Under the pieces are notes generated by a model that worked only from the letters and a program-made list of their open reading frames with translations, had not been told where the DNA came from and ran no database searches. A program made the position numbers and the translations under genes. A stretch of 56,675 nucleotides of DNA, taken from positions 1 through 56,675 of the forward strand of contig JACPIU010000023.1 in assembly GCA_016187935.1 (NCBI GenBank). The letters are read 5' to 3'. The DNA comes from Bdellovibrio sp. (lineage in GTDB: Bacteria > Bdellovibrionota > Bacteriovoracia > Bacteriovoracales > Bacteriovoracaceae). Position 1 is the stretch's first letter, and the number at the start of each line of letters is the position of its first letter. Shown one piece after another: positions 41,463-50,965 of this stretch.

Positions 41463-42968
41463 ATGATAAAAAAAAATCTGCTCCTATTGATTGTTACTCT
41501 TTGTTTTCCTCTACAGGTCTTCTGTTCACAATCTCCCAAATGGAGTTTGGTTATCTACGCCGGGACAGATGAGGAAGACCTCTCCCATCATTCCGAACCT
41601 CTCCTTCAAACGCTCATCGATCAACTGGTCATTCCTGAAGGTGTCGAGCTTCTTATGGAACAGGATTCTTTCGGACTCCGACCAGTCAGTCGGATTATTA
41701 AGAAAGGCAATGCCGTTTCTGTGTCATACATTCCCGAAGCAGACTCCGCTGCCCCCGAAGTCTTCAGTTCTTTTTTGGATTGGGCGAAAAAAAACAAACG
41801 AGGAACTCACACGCTCTTCGTTATTGTCGGCCATTCTTGGGGATGGAAAGGTATCATCCAAGACTTCAGCATTCCCGGCCTTTCCGACACGGACACCATG
41901 ATGCCAGTACGAATTTTCGCCAAAACCCTCCAAGATTCCGCCCTTTTTCCGGATGTGGCCTTATTCGACAGTTGCATCACTGGCAATGCCGAATTTATAG
42001 ATGAATTCCGAAGCCGTGTTCCTTACTTGGTGGCATCTCAGCGGGAAACACCTTATGGTGGAATGCCATTTCGTCCGCTTCTTGAGTTGCTCTCTTCCCG
42101 GCCTTCTCCGCGCGTTCTTGCCAAAGCACTTCCGAAAATGTACGTGCGCGCCTACGCCCGAGAGGGTGAGATGAGTCCTGAAGAGGGTGAATATGATGTG
42201 GTCACGACGGTAAGCATTGATATGGGCAAATGGGAATATTTCGTTACTGCTTTCAAAGACCTGGTCACCAATCTGCAATCCGATAATTTTCGTGAAAGAC
42301 TCCGAACAAATCCGACTGAGTTTTCCGCTTTTACAGATATGGATTCTAATATTGACCTGATAGAATTTTTAAAAAGAATTTCGGCGAAAACACTTCTCAA
42401 AAAGTTGACCTATGACCACATTGAACGGCCGGATGATATCGTGACCTTCTCAAAAGGAATTTTTCATCTTTTGATTCAGTCCGACGAAATTCTGGCCCAA
42501 GATACGGACGATGAAAAACTACTGGAACATTCCAAAACGCGATTTTTGGAGATCAATAAGGATTTTCTCTCATCCCCTGACGACCTTGTCTTTAAGTTGG
42601 TATCGCGCCATGATAGGCCCTTTATTCAAGTTACGGGAACGGCAACAAGGACCGTCCATCTCAGACCATGGTTACCGGGAAGTCGGGAAATCGTTGTGAT
42701 ACAGAAAGGAAAAGAGCATTCGCTTAAGCGCTCGCATGATTATATTTCTACCACCGATTTTCCCAAGACGAGCTTCATTTTGGCCACCGCCACAACTCAG
42801 GGAGCACCTTTTGTTCATGGTATAGGTCTCAATTTGAATCCCCTCATGGATGAAGAGGAGGAGCGTGGCGAAGACCCCCTGACTGGATTACGAGGCCCAT
42901 ATAATTATGCGACGACATCATGGAATAAGCGCGTCGGCTGGGGGGACCTCATCCATTTGCATCGTTAA
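41463..42968 (+). CDS. clostripain-like (C11 family) cysteine peptidase
   Basis: 501 residues from ATG 41463, signal KKNLLLLIVTLCFPLQVFCS. C11 features: WSLVIYAGTDEEDL near the mature start, the catalytic His in VGHSWGWKG near residue 122, and the catalytic Cys in LFDSCITGNAEFIDE near residue 171. C11 enzymes are caspase-like secreted proteases that cut after basic residues. No obvious pro-segment or autocleavage site was identified. A 12-bp palindrome lies in its leader. It is alone, with no partner gene. Confidence 0.85.
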   Translation: MIKKNLLLLIVTLCFPLQVFCSQSPKWSLVIYAGTDEEDLSHHSEPLLQTLIDQLVIPEGVELLMEQDSFGLRPVSRIIKKGNAVSVSYIPEADSAAPEVFSSFLDWAKKNKRGTHTLFVIVGHSWGWKGIIQDFSIPGLSDTDTMMPVRIFAKTLQDSALFPDVALFDSCITGNAEFIDEFRSRVPYLVASQRETPYGGMPFRPLLELLSSRPSPRVLAKALPKMYVRAYAREGEMSPEEGEYDVVTTVSIDMGKWEYFVTAFKDLVTNLQSDNFRERLRTNPTEFSAFTDMDSNIDLIEFLKRISAKTLLKKLTYDHIERPDDIVTFSKGIFHLLIQSDEILAQDTDDEKLLEHSKTRFLEINKDFLSSPDDLVFKLVSRHDRPFIQVTGTATRTVHLRPWLPGSREIVVIQKGKEHSLKRSHDYISTTDFPKTSFILATATTQGAPFVHGIGLNLNPLMDEEEERGEDPLTGLRGPYNYATTSWNKRVGWGDLIHLHR

Positions 42969-43106
42969 GAATGCGTTCGTTCAATCCAACACCATGTCCG
43001 AAATTCAAGACATTTCATAGGTCATTTCACTTTATAACCGGCTAAAAATGCTAGGATTCAATTTGGTATTCACCTTGCATTCTCCTACTATAACTGGGGA
43101 GGTCAT

Positions 43107-44672
43107 ATGGTTAATACCACTTTGCGAGGCTTCTGTATTGTCGCTTTCTTGTTATTCTTTTTTGGCTGCGAAAGCAAAACGGGTAAAAGTGAAGTGAAAA
43201 ATATCTGTCCGGTGGGTTACCGCTGTCAGCAACTCAAAATTGAAGAGGCCAGACGGGCGGATCTTCAACCAGCTCAAGCAAAAATTATCGTAAGAACTTT
43301 TATTAAGATTCACCTTCCGACAATTCCCAACAATGAGAAAATTGAAAATCAGAAGTTTTTCTTAACTAGCGATGGAGCTTCGATCGCTTTTGACCAGGAA
43401 GGTATTAATCTGCAAAATACGACCTTTCAAAATAAACTAGCATTAAATGCCGAACTTTTAAGGGCAGAGAAAATCAACATTTTGCTCAGCGCTCCCCAAC
43501 CTACCAGCGCGCTGGTTTCGCTCACCCGTTCTAACAATGGCCAAGAAGAAACATTAGGGACGGGAATGGTGCAACTTAACGGACTCTTGGGAGATGGGAT
43601 TATTCATCTCAATGATGCCACGTCATTTGTTATGAGACTTGCTATGGAAAAACTTCCAACTCAAGATGAACTTCATTGTATCATTGAACCCTATCACCGC
43701 TTACTGGATTTTTTTCAACGGAAACTGGGCAATACTTTCTTCAATATGTCCTTGGCAGAGTTGAATGACATTCGAAAAAATGATGCTGAAGTTAATAGTC
43801 ACATCAATCAAATCCTGACAGCGTGTCACTGTCCACCACTCCCGAAAGAACATCGACGGCAATTTTCAAATATAACCCTCTCTCTTAATTTAAAGAATCT
43901 GCAATCGTCACACGACAAGAACTTCACGGTACGAATCAAGAGAGAAGACGGAGCATACTTGCCGATCAAAAATAACGGAGCAAGTAATCTTGAATTTGCT
44001 TTCAAGGTCCCCCAAGTTGATAAAGATTTTCTCATCAAATTTGAGACCCTAAATCTTGCTGGTCCCCCTTTGGGAACGATTGAAATCATAAATAATGAGA
44101 ATATTGTTTTGAATACATTGGTTAATTTACAAAATGCATTCAGCGGTGAAACAGTTATTCTCAATTCAAGCGCGGCGTTAGTTCGGGAACAATCAGAACT
44201 GCCAAGGACAGTTAAATTTGCCATCTCCCCCAAAGGTGCTAAAGCAGTTGATCATTATCTACTGCAACGTCACGACCAACTCTTCATTCCCCTTAGCGTA
44301 GATTCGCAAACTGGTGAAATTGAGTTCCATGCTCAAAGCGGTCACGGATGGGCCAAAATCATGTCCATCAACAACCAGAAGGTTCAGCATGAGGCACTCA
44401 TAAATCTAGAAGGTGTGGTTAGCAGAAACCAAGGTGTCTCAGTGTCACTCTTGGGAAATACGGTCATGGGATTATTGACTGAATTTCAACCTCTCTCCAA
44501 TTTTGAGGGTGAATGTCTCCATCATCATTATAATGAGCTGATGCGAAACCTTTCTCGACAAAATCAAGGCCATGAAACTGATGCAAGCTTACGAATCGAT
44601 CGCGAAATGCAAAATCATTTAAACCGTCTGAAGCAAGACAAAGTATGCCGGAAAAGGCCACGTCAGAAGTAA
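43107..44672 (+). CDS. lipoprotein, paralogue of the kinase ectodomain
   Basis: 521 residues. Lipobox FFFGC (Cys21) and GGGGAGG before the ATG. From about residue 60 to the end it matches the extracytoplasmic half of the kinase at 46069-48810: shared blocks are LVSLTR, LNDATSF, LHCIIEPY against SFRCIIDPY, ITLSLNL, FTVRIKREDGAYLPIK against LKLKIMREDSFYLPLK, LFIPLSVD, and ECLHHHYNELM against ECLNFQFNELM. So it is a free membrane-anchored version of the sensor. It could bind the same ligand, compete with the kinase or form a pair with it. The FHA-sigma54 gene begins about 90 nt downstream and the kinase follows it. Confidence 0.8.
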   Translation: MVNTTLRGFCIVAFLLFFFGCESKTGKSEVKNICPVGYRCQQLKIEEARRADLQPAQAKIIVRTFIKIHLPTIPNNEKIENQKFFLTSDGASIAFDQEGINLQNTTFQNKLALNAELLRAEKINILLSAPQPTSALVSLTRSNNGQEETLGTGMVQLNGLLGDGIIHLNDATSFVMRLAMEKLPTQDELHCIIEPYHRLLDFFQRKLGNTFFNMSLAELNDIRKNDAEVNSHINQILTACHCPPLPKEHRRQFSNITLSLNLKNLQSSHDKNFTVRIKREDGAYLPIKNNGASNLEFAFKVPQVDKDFLIKFETLNLAGPPLGTIEIINNENIVLNTLVNLQNAFSGETVILNSSAALVREQSELPRTVKFAISPKGAKAVDHYLLQRHDQLFIPLSVDSQTGEIEFHAQSGHGWAKIMSINNQKVQHEALINLEGVVSRNQGVSVSLLGNTVMGLLTEFQPLSNFEGECLHHHYNELMRNLSRQNQGHETDASLRIDREMQNHLNRLKQDKVCRKRPRQK

Positions 44673-44761
44673 TTACCCGAGCGCGACAGTCCACCAAGAG
44701 GCAAACCTTTTCTCCTCTAAGAAATTGTGGCAATTTCATGCCATAATCATTGTATAAAACT

Positions 44762-46069
44762 ATGATCGGATTATTTGTTTCCAAAGGCAGTAACGAAGGA
44801 ACCTGCTTTCTCTTGAAAAGTAGCGAAGGCAGGTATGTTCTCGGCAGCGACAAATCGCTGTCGCTCCATTTGCCTGATCCCGGCATTTCGTCTCACCATG
44901 CCGAGGTCTATTTTGAAAATGATAAGTGGTGGATTAAGGATTTGGACAGCACTAATGGAACATTTGTGGGCGGTCTTCCCATTAGTCGTCCCACTGAAAT
45001 TATTCCCCGGGATAAAATCGTCATCGGCAAAGTGGAAATGCAAGTAGTCGAGAGGAAAGACGGCAATGAGGTCCCGCGAAAGAAAAAAAATTCTGAAACC
45101 TTAACTGTTCCATTCGATCCTCACGCCAGTATCTTGGGGACTTCCAAGACGACTGAAGGGATGATTGAATTTATCAATAAAGTCGCCCCCCTTGATTGCA
45201 CCATTTTATTGGAAGGAGAGACCGGCACGGGGAAGGAAATTGTGGCCCGTGCTATTCATACCCTAAGCCCACGATGCAGCAAGCGATTTGTTCCCATCAA
45301 TTGTGGTGCCATTCCCGATAATCTCATCGAAAGTGAGCTTTTTGGTCATGAAAAAGGTGCTTTCACCGGTGCCGATAAAAGACACATCGGCCACTTCGAA
45401 GATGCCAATGGCGGGACTCTTTTCCTTGATGAAATTGGCGATTTACCTTTATCCGCGCAGACTAAATTACTACGCGTGCTGGAATCCAAACAGATTCGAA
45501 GACTCGGCGGTGAACATGAACTGAGTGTCAATGTTCGTGTCTTGGCAGCTTCTCATAAAAGTCTGTCTGATCTGGCCGAGAGCGGTGATTTTAGAAAAGA
45601 TCTCCTGCATCGTCTCAAGGTCATTCACTTCAAAATACCATCGCTGAAAGAACGGAAACAGGATATTCCCGTATTAGCTAAACATTTTATAAATGTCCTT
45701 TCCATTGATATGGGAAAAAAACCTTATACCATTTCTCCCGAGGCCCTGGATTGTTTAAGTCAATATGCTTGGCCAGGAAATATCCGCGAATTAAAAAATG
45801 TCATCGAAGCCGCAATCGTAAATGCTCCCTCCTCAATAATCCAAGTCGCGGATCTGCAATTAACAGAAAAACATGTCGATTCTCCAACCGGCCGACAAAG
45901 TGGGAACGATTCTTTCCTCTCCATCGAAGAGTTTGAAAAAGAAAAAATCTCCGCCCATATCCGCCAGGCCATTGCCAAAGCCGGAGGGAATAAGAAAAAG
46001 GCCGCCGAACTTCTTGGCATAAGCCGTGCCGCCTTTTATGAGAAAATAAAAAAATACGGTATAGAGTAA
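44762..46069 (+). CDS. FHA-domain sigma-54-dependent transcriptional activator
   Basis: 435 residues. The N-terminal FHA domain (GSDKSL, SSHHAEVYF, DSTNGTFVGG) binds phosphothreonine. The AAA+ domain has Walker A GETGTGKE near residue 152, the sigma54-contact loop GAFTGA near 199, and Walker B LFLDEIGDL. The C-terminal Fis-type HTH is GGNKKKAAELLGISRAAFYEKI. I prefer ATG 44762 over a TTG 12 bases upstream. It has no receiver domain, so phosphorylation by the kinase, whose gene starts in its stop codon, is the natural input. Confidence 0.93.
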   Translation: MIGLFVSKGSNEGTCFLLKSSEGRYVLGSDKSLSLHLPDPGISSHHAEVYFENDKWWIKDLDSTNGTFVGGLPISRPTEIIPRDKIVIGKVEMQVVERKDGNEVPRKKKNSETLTVPFDPHASILGTSKTTEGMIEFINKVAPLDCTILLEGETGTGKEIVARAIHTLSPRCSKRFVPINCGAIPDNLIESELFGHEKGAFTGADKRHIGHFEDANGGTLFLDEIGDLPLSAQTKLLRVLESKQIRRLGGEHELSVNVRVLAASHKSLSDLAESGDFRKDLLHRLKVIHFKIPSLKERKQDIPVLAKHFINVLSIDMGKKPYTISPEALDCLSQYAWPGNIRELKNVIEAAIVNAPSSIIQVADLQLTEKHVDSPTGRQSGNDSFLSIEEFEKEKISAHIRQAIAKAGGNKKKAAELLGISRAAFYEKIKKYGIE

Positions 46070-48810
46070 TGCGTATCTGTCCGAATTGCCTGAAGGAAAC
46101 AGATCAGGAAATTTGCCCTATTGACGGCTTCCAAACTACCGAGCGAAAAAATCTCAAAATGAAAGTTGCTGATCCTTTCGTCGGTCAAGTCTTTTTAAAT
46201 CGCTATAAAATTGAAAAAATCATTGGCGAAGGTGGGATGGGGAAAGTGTATCTGGCAAGGCAGATCTCGGTCAATCGCGATGTCGCCATTAAAATCTTAT
46301 CCCCCAATAACCCTGACAGTGAAAAGGATATTATCCGCTTTCAACGCGAGGCCGTGACCGTTGGTCAGCTTCAGCACCCTAACACAGTTAAACTTTATGA
46401 TTATGGTGAGACAGAATTCGGCGGTCTCTTCATGGCCATGGAATATATCCAGGGGAAGACCATTCGAGACTGTATCAAGGCGGGCAGAAAGTTTTCTGTT
46501 GATGATGTTTGCAGCATCACAAAACAAATTCTCAAATCACTGCGTGAGGCGCATGATCATGGCATTATTCATAGAGATTTAAAATCAAGCAACATCATGC
46601 TGACAGAGAACTTTGGCGAAAGAGATTTCGTCAAAGTTTTAGATTTCGGGATTGCAAAAAATATTTACCATAGCAAGGAAGATTCCAGTCTTACCGCCAC
46701 AGGTTTTGTGGTAGGAACACCCACCTACATGTCCCCAGAACAAATTCTAGGTCTCAATGTCGATGGAAGATCGGACCTCTATTCACTTGGCCTTATCATG
46801 TACGAAATGCTTACCCATCGCAAACCACCAAAGGCCAAAAACCGTAGCGAACTGCTCGATACCAGACCCAATCCTGATTTCCTGCGATTTGATGATCTTC
46901 CCCAAACTGACAAGAGTAAAACTTTATATTCACTTGTTTCGAAGTCACTTGAAAAAATTGCAGCGAAACGCCCAGAGTCTGCCGCAACCTTTTTAAGCAT
47001 GATCGAGAAAATGGATCAAACAGGTCCGGCAATAGTTTTACCGGAACCTAAAAAAGAAATGGCACCACCGCCACGAATGAAGCCGCCCCAAAAAACAAAA
47101 AAGAAATTGGGCGCCTTCTTCCCGCTCATCATCATCTGCGCACTCCTTGCTGTTATTGCAATGAGATACGTCAAACGTCACGTCCAAACAAAAAATGAAA
47201 TTAATGCAGAACTTATTTCGCCGGTGTCAGAAAATTCTCAGATTGTCATGCATACCGGGACTCCTGCTCCAATTGTTATCCCGACGCTTATCCCGACCTT
47301 TACTCCTATTCCCACTCGTGTTCCAACTCTTGCTTCTACTCCCCTGCCCCCAAAAGATGAGTTCCTGACCGTGCAAACTGACATAAATCTCGACTTTGCG
47401 AAAAATCTTCAAAATCTATCTCTTAAGATTGATGGGCCTTTGGACTTCTTCGTTGAAATTTCCGAAGTTAATTCTCCCGCATTTGGAACGCAGATCGAGA
47501 TCAATCCCAACTCTAAAAACGCCCACATTCCCATCTTGATTCGGGCCAAACAACCTTGTGGCTTTATGCTAAGCTTGATTCAAACCAATGCGACAGGGAA
47601 TTTGGTCCTGGCCAAAGGCATGGGCCATATGGGTATTCTGGCCAGTGATGGTCGCGTCCCAATCAATAGTGCGACGACCTTCCTCACTAATTATGCTCTC
47701 AAGCAAAACAAATTGGAAAATCTAAGCTTCCGCTGCATTATCGATCCGTATACGTATTTATTTGAAACTTTGCGACAAAAATATGAAGCCAATCTTTGGT
47801 TACTCCCCCAAAAAATTCTGGAGGAAGAAGTCACCGCCAAAGCACATATTTTTTCCACCGCCCCATCATGCCAGACCATGCCCCACGAAAAAGGGACAAA
47901 ACTGATTCCCGTAACTCTCTCGATTGAAATCGATCCGCTCAAGCTTCAGACAGGTTCGACGCTCAAACTCAAAATCATGAGAGAAGATAGTTTTTACCTT
48001 CCCCTCAAACACCTAAACTCCAAAGCTGCCAATCTTGATTTGACTCCAGAACTTGATTTTACCATCAAAAGCAATGACAAGTTTTACACCTTGCGATTTT
48101 TCACAGTTTTGCCCGAGGGGCCCGAGTTCGGGAATGTAGAAATCCACCACAACGGCCAGAACATCTTAAGCGGTATAATCAATCTGCGGCGTTCTGAGCA
48201 AGGCCTACAAACAGAGATAAATTCAAAGACTACACTTTTTACCCGCTCTTTAGAACTAAATGACTATGAGCTGGCGTGTCTCATGCACCATTTTGAGAAA
48301 TTTGGCCCAGTGATTCCAGGTGAAGGCGGGTGCAAAAGACCATATGCAAACCAAAAGCGCGATACCACTAAATTCCGTGTTTCATCCAATACGCTCTCAA
48401 AAAATAGCTTACTTCAACGCGAAGATTTGTTATTCATTCCAATCAAAATTGATTCAACTAACCATGAGATTGAATTTAACAATCACTTTGGTCCTGCATG
48501 GACGCGTCTAATCATACCTGAAAACTCTCAAGCACCCTTGTCTACCATATTCAACATTCGCGATGTCATGATAAAAGATGACGGCGTTCTAATTTCTCCT
48601 CTTGGTAATCTAATTATCACAAAGATCTTGGAGAATGATTCACTTAATCAATATGATCTGGAATGTTTAAATTTTCAATTCAATGAACTCATGATCGTTG
48701 CGACATCGACTTTTCGGCTTTCACCGGAAACTTCTACCAATATTCTAATTCCCGAATGGCAAGAACATTTTAAAATGTTGAAGCAGAACATGCCTTGCAA
48801 AAAACGATAA
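46069..48810 (+). CDS. transmembrane Ser/Thr protein kinase with zinc-ribbon and large sensor ectodomain
   Basis: 913 residues. A short zinc ribbon (CPNC at 4-7, CPIDG near 16) opens the protein. The Hanks kinase domain is at about 45-315: GEGGMGKVY, catalytic Lys75 in VAIK, HRDLKSSN near 168, DFG in VLDFGIAKN, SPEQILG. A Pro/Lys-rich linker leads to one membrane helix at about 345-367. The 545-residue outside half matches the lipoprotein at 43107-44672 along its length. It contains Cys-bearing segments repeating the SATTF...RCIIDPY pattern. It overlaps the FHA activator by one base (TAATG). Outside binding is likely read through the helix to the kinase, then the activator. Confidence 0.9.
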   Translation: MRICPNCLKETDQEICPIDGFQTTERKNLKMKVADPFVGQVFLNRYKIEKIIGEGGMGKVYLARQISVNRDVAIKILSPNNPDSEKDIIRFQREAVTVGQLQHPNTVKLYDYGETEFGGLFMAMEYIQGKTIRDCIKAGRKFSVDDVCSITKQILKSLREAHDHGIIHRDLKSSNIMLTENFGERDFVKVLDFGIAKNIYHSKEDSSLTATGFVVGTPTYMSPEQILGLNVDGRSDLYSLGLIMYEMLTHRKPPKAKNRSELLDTRPNPDFLRFDDLPQTDKSKTLYSLVSKSLEKIAAKRPESAATFLSMIEKMDQTGPAIVLPEPKKEMAPPPRMKPPQKTKKKLGAFFPLIIICALLAVIAMRYVKRHVQTKNEINAELISPVSENSQIVMHTGTPAPIVIPTLIPTFTPIPTRVPTLASTPLPPKDEFLTVQTDINLDFAKNLQNLSLKIDGPLDFFVEISEVNSPAFGTQIEINPNSKNAHIPILIRAKQPCGFMLSLIQTNATGNLVLAKGMGHMGILASDGRVPINSATTFLTNYALKQNKLENLSFRCIIDPYTYLFETLRQKYEANLWLLPQKILEEEVTAKAHIFSTAPSCQTMPHEKGTKLIPVTLSIEIDPLKLQTGSTLKLKIMREDSFYLPLKHLNSKAANLDLTPELDFTIKSNDKFYTLRFFTVLPEGPEFGNVEIHHNGQNILSGIINLRRSEQGLQTEINSKTTLFTRSLELNDYELACLMHHFEKFGPVIPGEGGCKRPYANQKRDTTKFRVSSNTLSKNSLLQREDLLFIPIKIDSTNHEIEFNNHFGPAWTRLIIPENSQAPLSTIFNIRDVMIKDDGVLISPLGNLIITKILENDSLNQYDLECLNFQFNELMIVATSTFRLSPETSTNILIPEWQEHFKMLKQNMPCKKR

Positions 48811-48815
48811 TTTTT

Positions 48816-50390
48816 CTAAAAGTACGTCATACGCATATTCATATCGATACAGGACAAGGTTAAAGCAAGAACCGAGAGAATCATTGACATGATAAGCATA
48901 GGGAAAGCGGCAAGCCTTGCTTTCTTTTTATCGGAGTACAAACCGGTCACAACTCGATGAGTAAGGATGATGGAAAGAGCGTGCCCCAGAATGATGATTG
49001 CCACTTGCAAAACCCAAAGAGTACTCCCACTCAACATCCCTACTCCCAGAAAATCTTTGGTTCCCAAATAATCCGCCCCTCTTCCCAGTGGATCGCTCAT
49101 AATAGCAAGGAAGGTGAAACCTTCCATCACTATATGTCCAAGATTATGCGCGATATGATAGGCCACGGTTGTTGGGAGAAGCGGAAAAGACAGCTGTATA
49201 AAAAGTGCCCGAAATCCATCCTTCTCTTGAAAACCATCGGGCACGCCGGCCAATTTTTTCGCCCACATGCTACTTAAGCTGTAAAGCAGAGCCAGCAGTC
49301 CGCAAAAACAGACAATCCCGAATGTAGAATTCAGCATGCGATTGTCGGATAAATGCACCGCCAAGAAACGCATAATGCTCATCTCGCCGGGTGCAAAGTT
49401 TTCCCACACCGTGGTCATACCAAGTCCGTGGAACAGGGTTAGGGCAAGCATCGTAATCATCATCCATGCTTCATCGATTCTGCCAACAACCAACTTCCCG
49501 TTTTCCATTTTTGCTTTGATATCGCTCCCAGGCAGGCGCAGATTAAATCCTACATTCTCATAAGGGCATCCTTTAATACATTCCGTGCATTGAATGCAAA
49601 AAGTCGCCTCACTGACCGACTTGAGCGAAAGTCCCGTAGGACAAGGATAACTTTTCTTGCTTCCGTTTAAGCACTCTTCAGAACGGCAAGAGGCACATAC
49701 TTCTGGTTTTTTGGATCTGATTTCCACCGGCGCCAAATTAGAATAAAGCCCACTGATTCTGCCAACCAGACAGATATATTTGCAAAAAACCTTTTTGGGG
49801 AAAAGCAGGACGAAGATTAAGGCGCCCATCGCCATAGCAATTCCCATATAGGCGGTAACTTTGGGGTTTTTGGTTGCACCATAAATGAGTTCAAGCCAAG
49901 TAAAGATGATGAAAAGGAAGATGGCCGGAAAAAGATTTTTTAGATATTTTGGAACATTGTTGTTGAGAGAAATCTCGGTCACTTTTCGATAGAGTGGAAA
50001 ACGCGTGAGAAGGTTGGTGAGACCATCCCAGGGGCACAAAAAACACGGAACGGGGCCGAACAGCGTCACCGTAATCGCTAGCCATGCCCACCACACTGTC
50101 CATACCAAAGAGGTTGCAAAATTGACCTGCTCATCGCCAAACAGTCCGGCAAAGATGGTAAAACAAAAGAGTGCCACCGTGGCCAATTGTGGTATGGCCT
50201 GAAATCCACGCCACTTAATTAAACGATAGATCTTTTTATTTCCAATCAGATTGATCTTTTTGGACCAATTAATCTTTTTAACAAATTTATCTGTAACAAA
50301 AAACGTGACACTTAAAACGAGCAGGGCACCTAAGAGAAAAAACCATAACGGTGCGCCGTCCATAACATGCGACATTGTTCCCTTCATCAT
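48816..50390 (-). CDS. membrane-bound 4Fe-4S protein, NapH/NosR-like
   Basis: 524 residues with about eleven membrane helices. Cys motifs: PCFLCPWDG, FCKYICLVGR, then the ferredoxin-type clusters CASCRSEECLNGSKKSYPCP and CIQCTECIKGCPYENVG, enough for about two 4Fe-4S centres. NapH, NosR and CcoG relatives pass electrons from quinol to periplasmic enzymes or assembly sites. It starts at or near an ATG that overlaps the stop of the YtkA-like gene; a later ATG at 50375 has AAGGGA upstream. It converges with the kinase gene. Confidence 0.85.
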   Translation of the reverse strand: MMKGTMSHVMDGAPLWFFLLGALLVLSVTFFVTDKFVKKINWSKKINLIGNKKIYRLIKWRGFQAIPQLATVALFCFTIFAGLFGDEQVNFATSLVWTVWWAWLAITVTLFGPVPCFLCPWDGLTNLLTRFPLYRKVTEISLNNNVPKYLKNLFPAIFLFIIFTWLELIYGATKNPKVTAYMGIAMAMGALIFVLLFPKKVFCKYICLVGRISGLYSNLAPVEIRSKKPEVCASCRSEECLNGSKKSYPCPTGLSLKSVSEATFCIQCTECIKGCPYENVGFNLRLPGSDIKAKMENGKLVVGRIDEAWMMITMLALTLFHGLGMTTVWENFAPGEMSIMRFLAVHLSDNRMLNSTFGIVCFCGLLALLYSLSSMWAKKLAGVPDGFQEKDGFRALFIQLSFPLLPTTVAYHIAHNLGHIVMEGFTFLAIMSDPLGRGADYLGTKDFLGVGMLSGSTLWVLQVAIIILGHALSIILTHRVVTGLYSDKKKARLAAFPMLIMSMILSVLALTLSCIDMNMRMTYF

Positions 50391-50917
50391 ACTACTACCC
50401 TCCGCTTAACAAACCTGATGAGTGTTCCCATGACAATAAAAATGATGCCTAAGAAATACACATGGAATGGATTCTTGGCGTTTTTTTCCAAAGCTACCTG
50501 AAAAGGGAGAGTGATGACGTGGGTTCTCCCTTCTATAATTACCGTGACTTTAAGCTGATGTTGAAGGCCGTTTGATAATCTTTTACTCATTTCATATACT
50601 GAAGATTGAGTTGCTGTGTTAAAAGATGTTTCCTGATCATCTATGCTGACTCTTAGCGGGCCATCATAGGATGAATCTTTTTTTAAGTCGTAGAGATAGA
50701 CATAAAAATCTTTTTGATTTGGTTCACTTTTATCTTTCGACGGATACATGGACATGCCCATTTCAAAGCGATCTTGGACAAGAATCCACGGAATTGCCGG
50801 TGTCTCTTGACGTTTGACGTAGTGAAGGAGTACCACGTGATCGGCATATGCCGGGATGATTATGCAAAATGCCAGAAGTTGAATCATTCCCCTTATTATG
50901 TTCTTTATTTTTCTCAT
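50387..50917 (-). CDS. exported YtkA/FixH-like protein
   Basis: 176 residues from ATG 50917 (GGGGGAC upstream). Signal/anchor (IIRGMIQLLAFCIIIPAYADH) and a C-terminal membrane helix (FHVYFLGIIFIVMGTLIRFV) frame an outside domain of about 100 residues with beta strands (FYVYLYDLKK, LRVSIDDQETS, LKVTVIIEGRTHVITLPFQ). The strand pattern resembles YtkA-like copper or electron-transfer accessory proteins. It is followed by the 4Fe-4S protein with a four-base overlap, so the pair likely acts together in a membrane electron path. Confidence 0.72.
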   Translation of the reverse strand: MRKIKNIIRGMIQLLAFCIIIPAYADHVVLLHYVKRQETPAIPWILVQDRFEMGMSMYPSKDKSEPNQKDFYVYLYDLKKDSSYDGPLRVSIDDQETSFNTATQSSVYEMSKRLSNGLQHQLKVTVIIEGRTHVITLPFQVALEKNAKNPFHVYFLGIIFIVMGTLIRFVKRRVVV

Positions 50918-50965
50918 GGCCGTCCCCCACAAAAAGAGGGGCCTGTTACGGCCCCCCAAACACAT

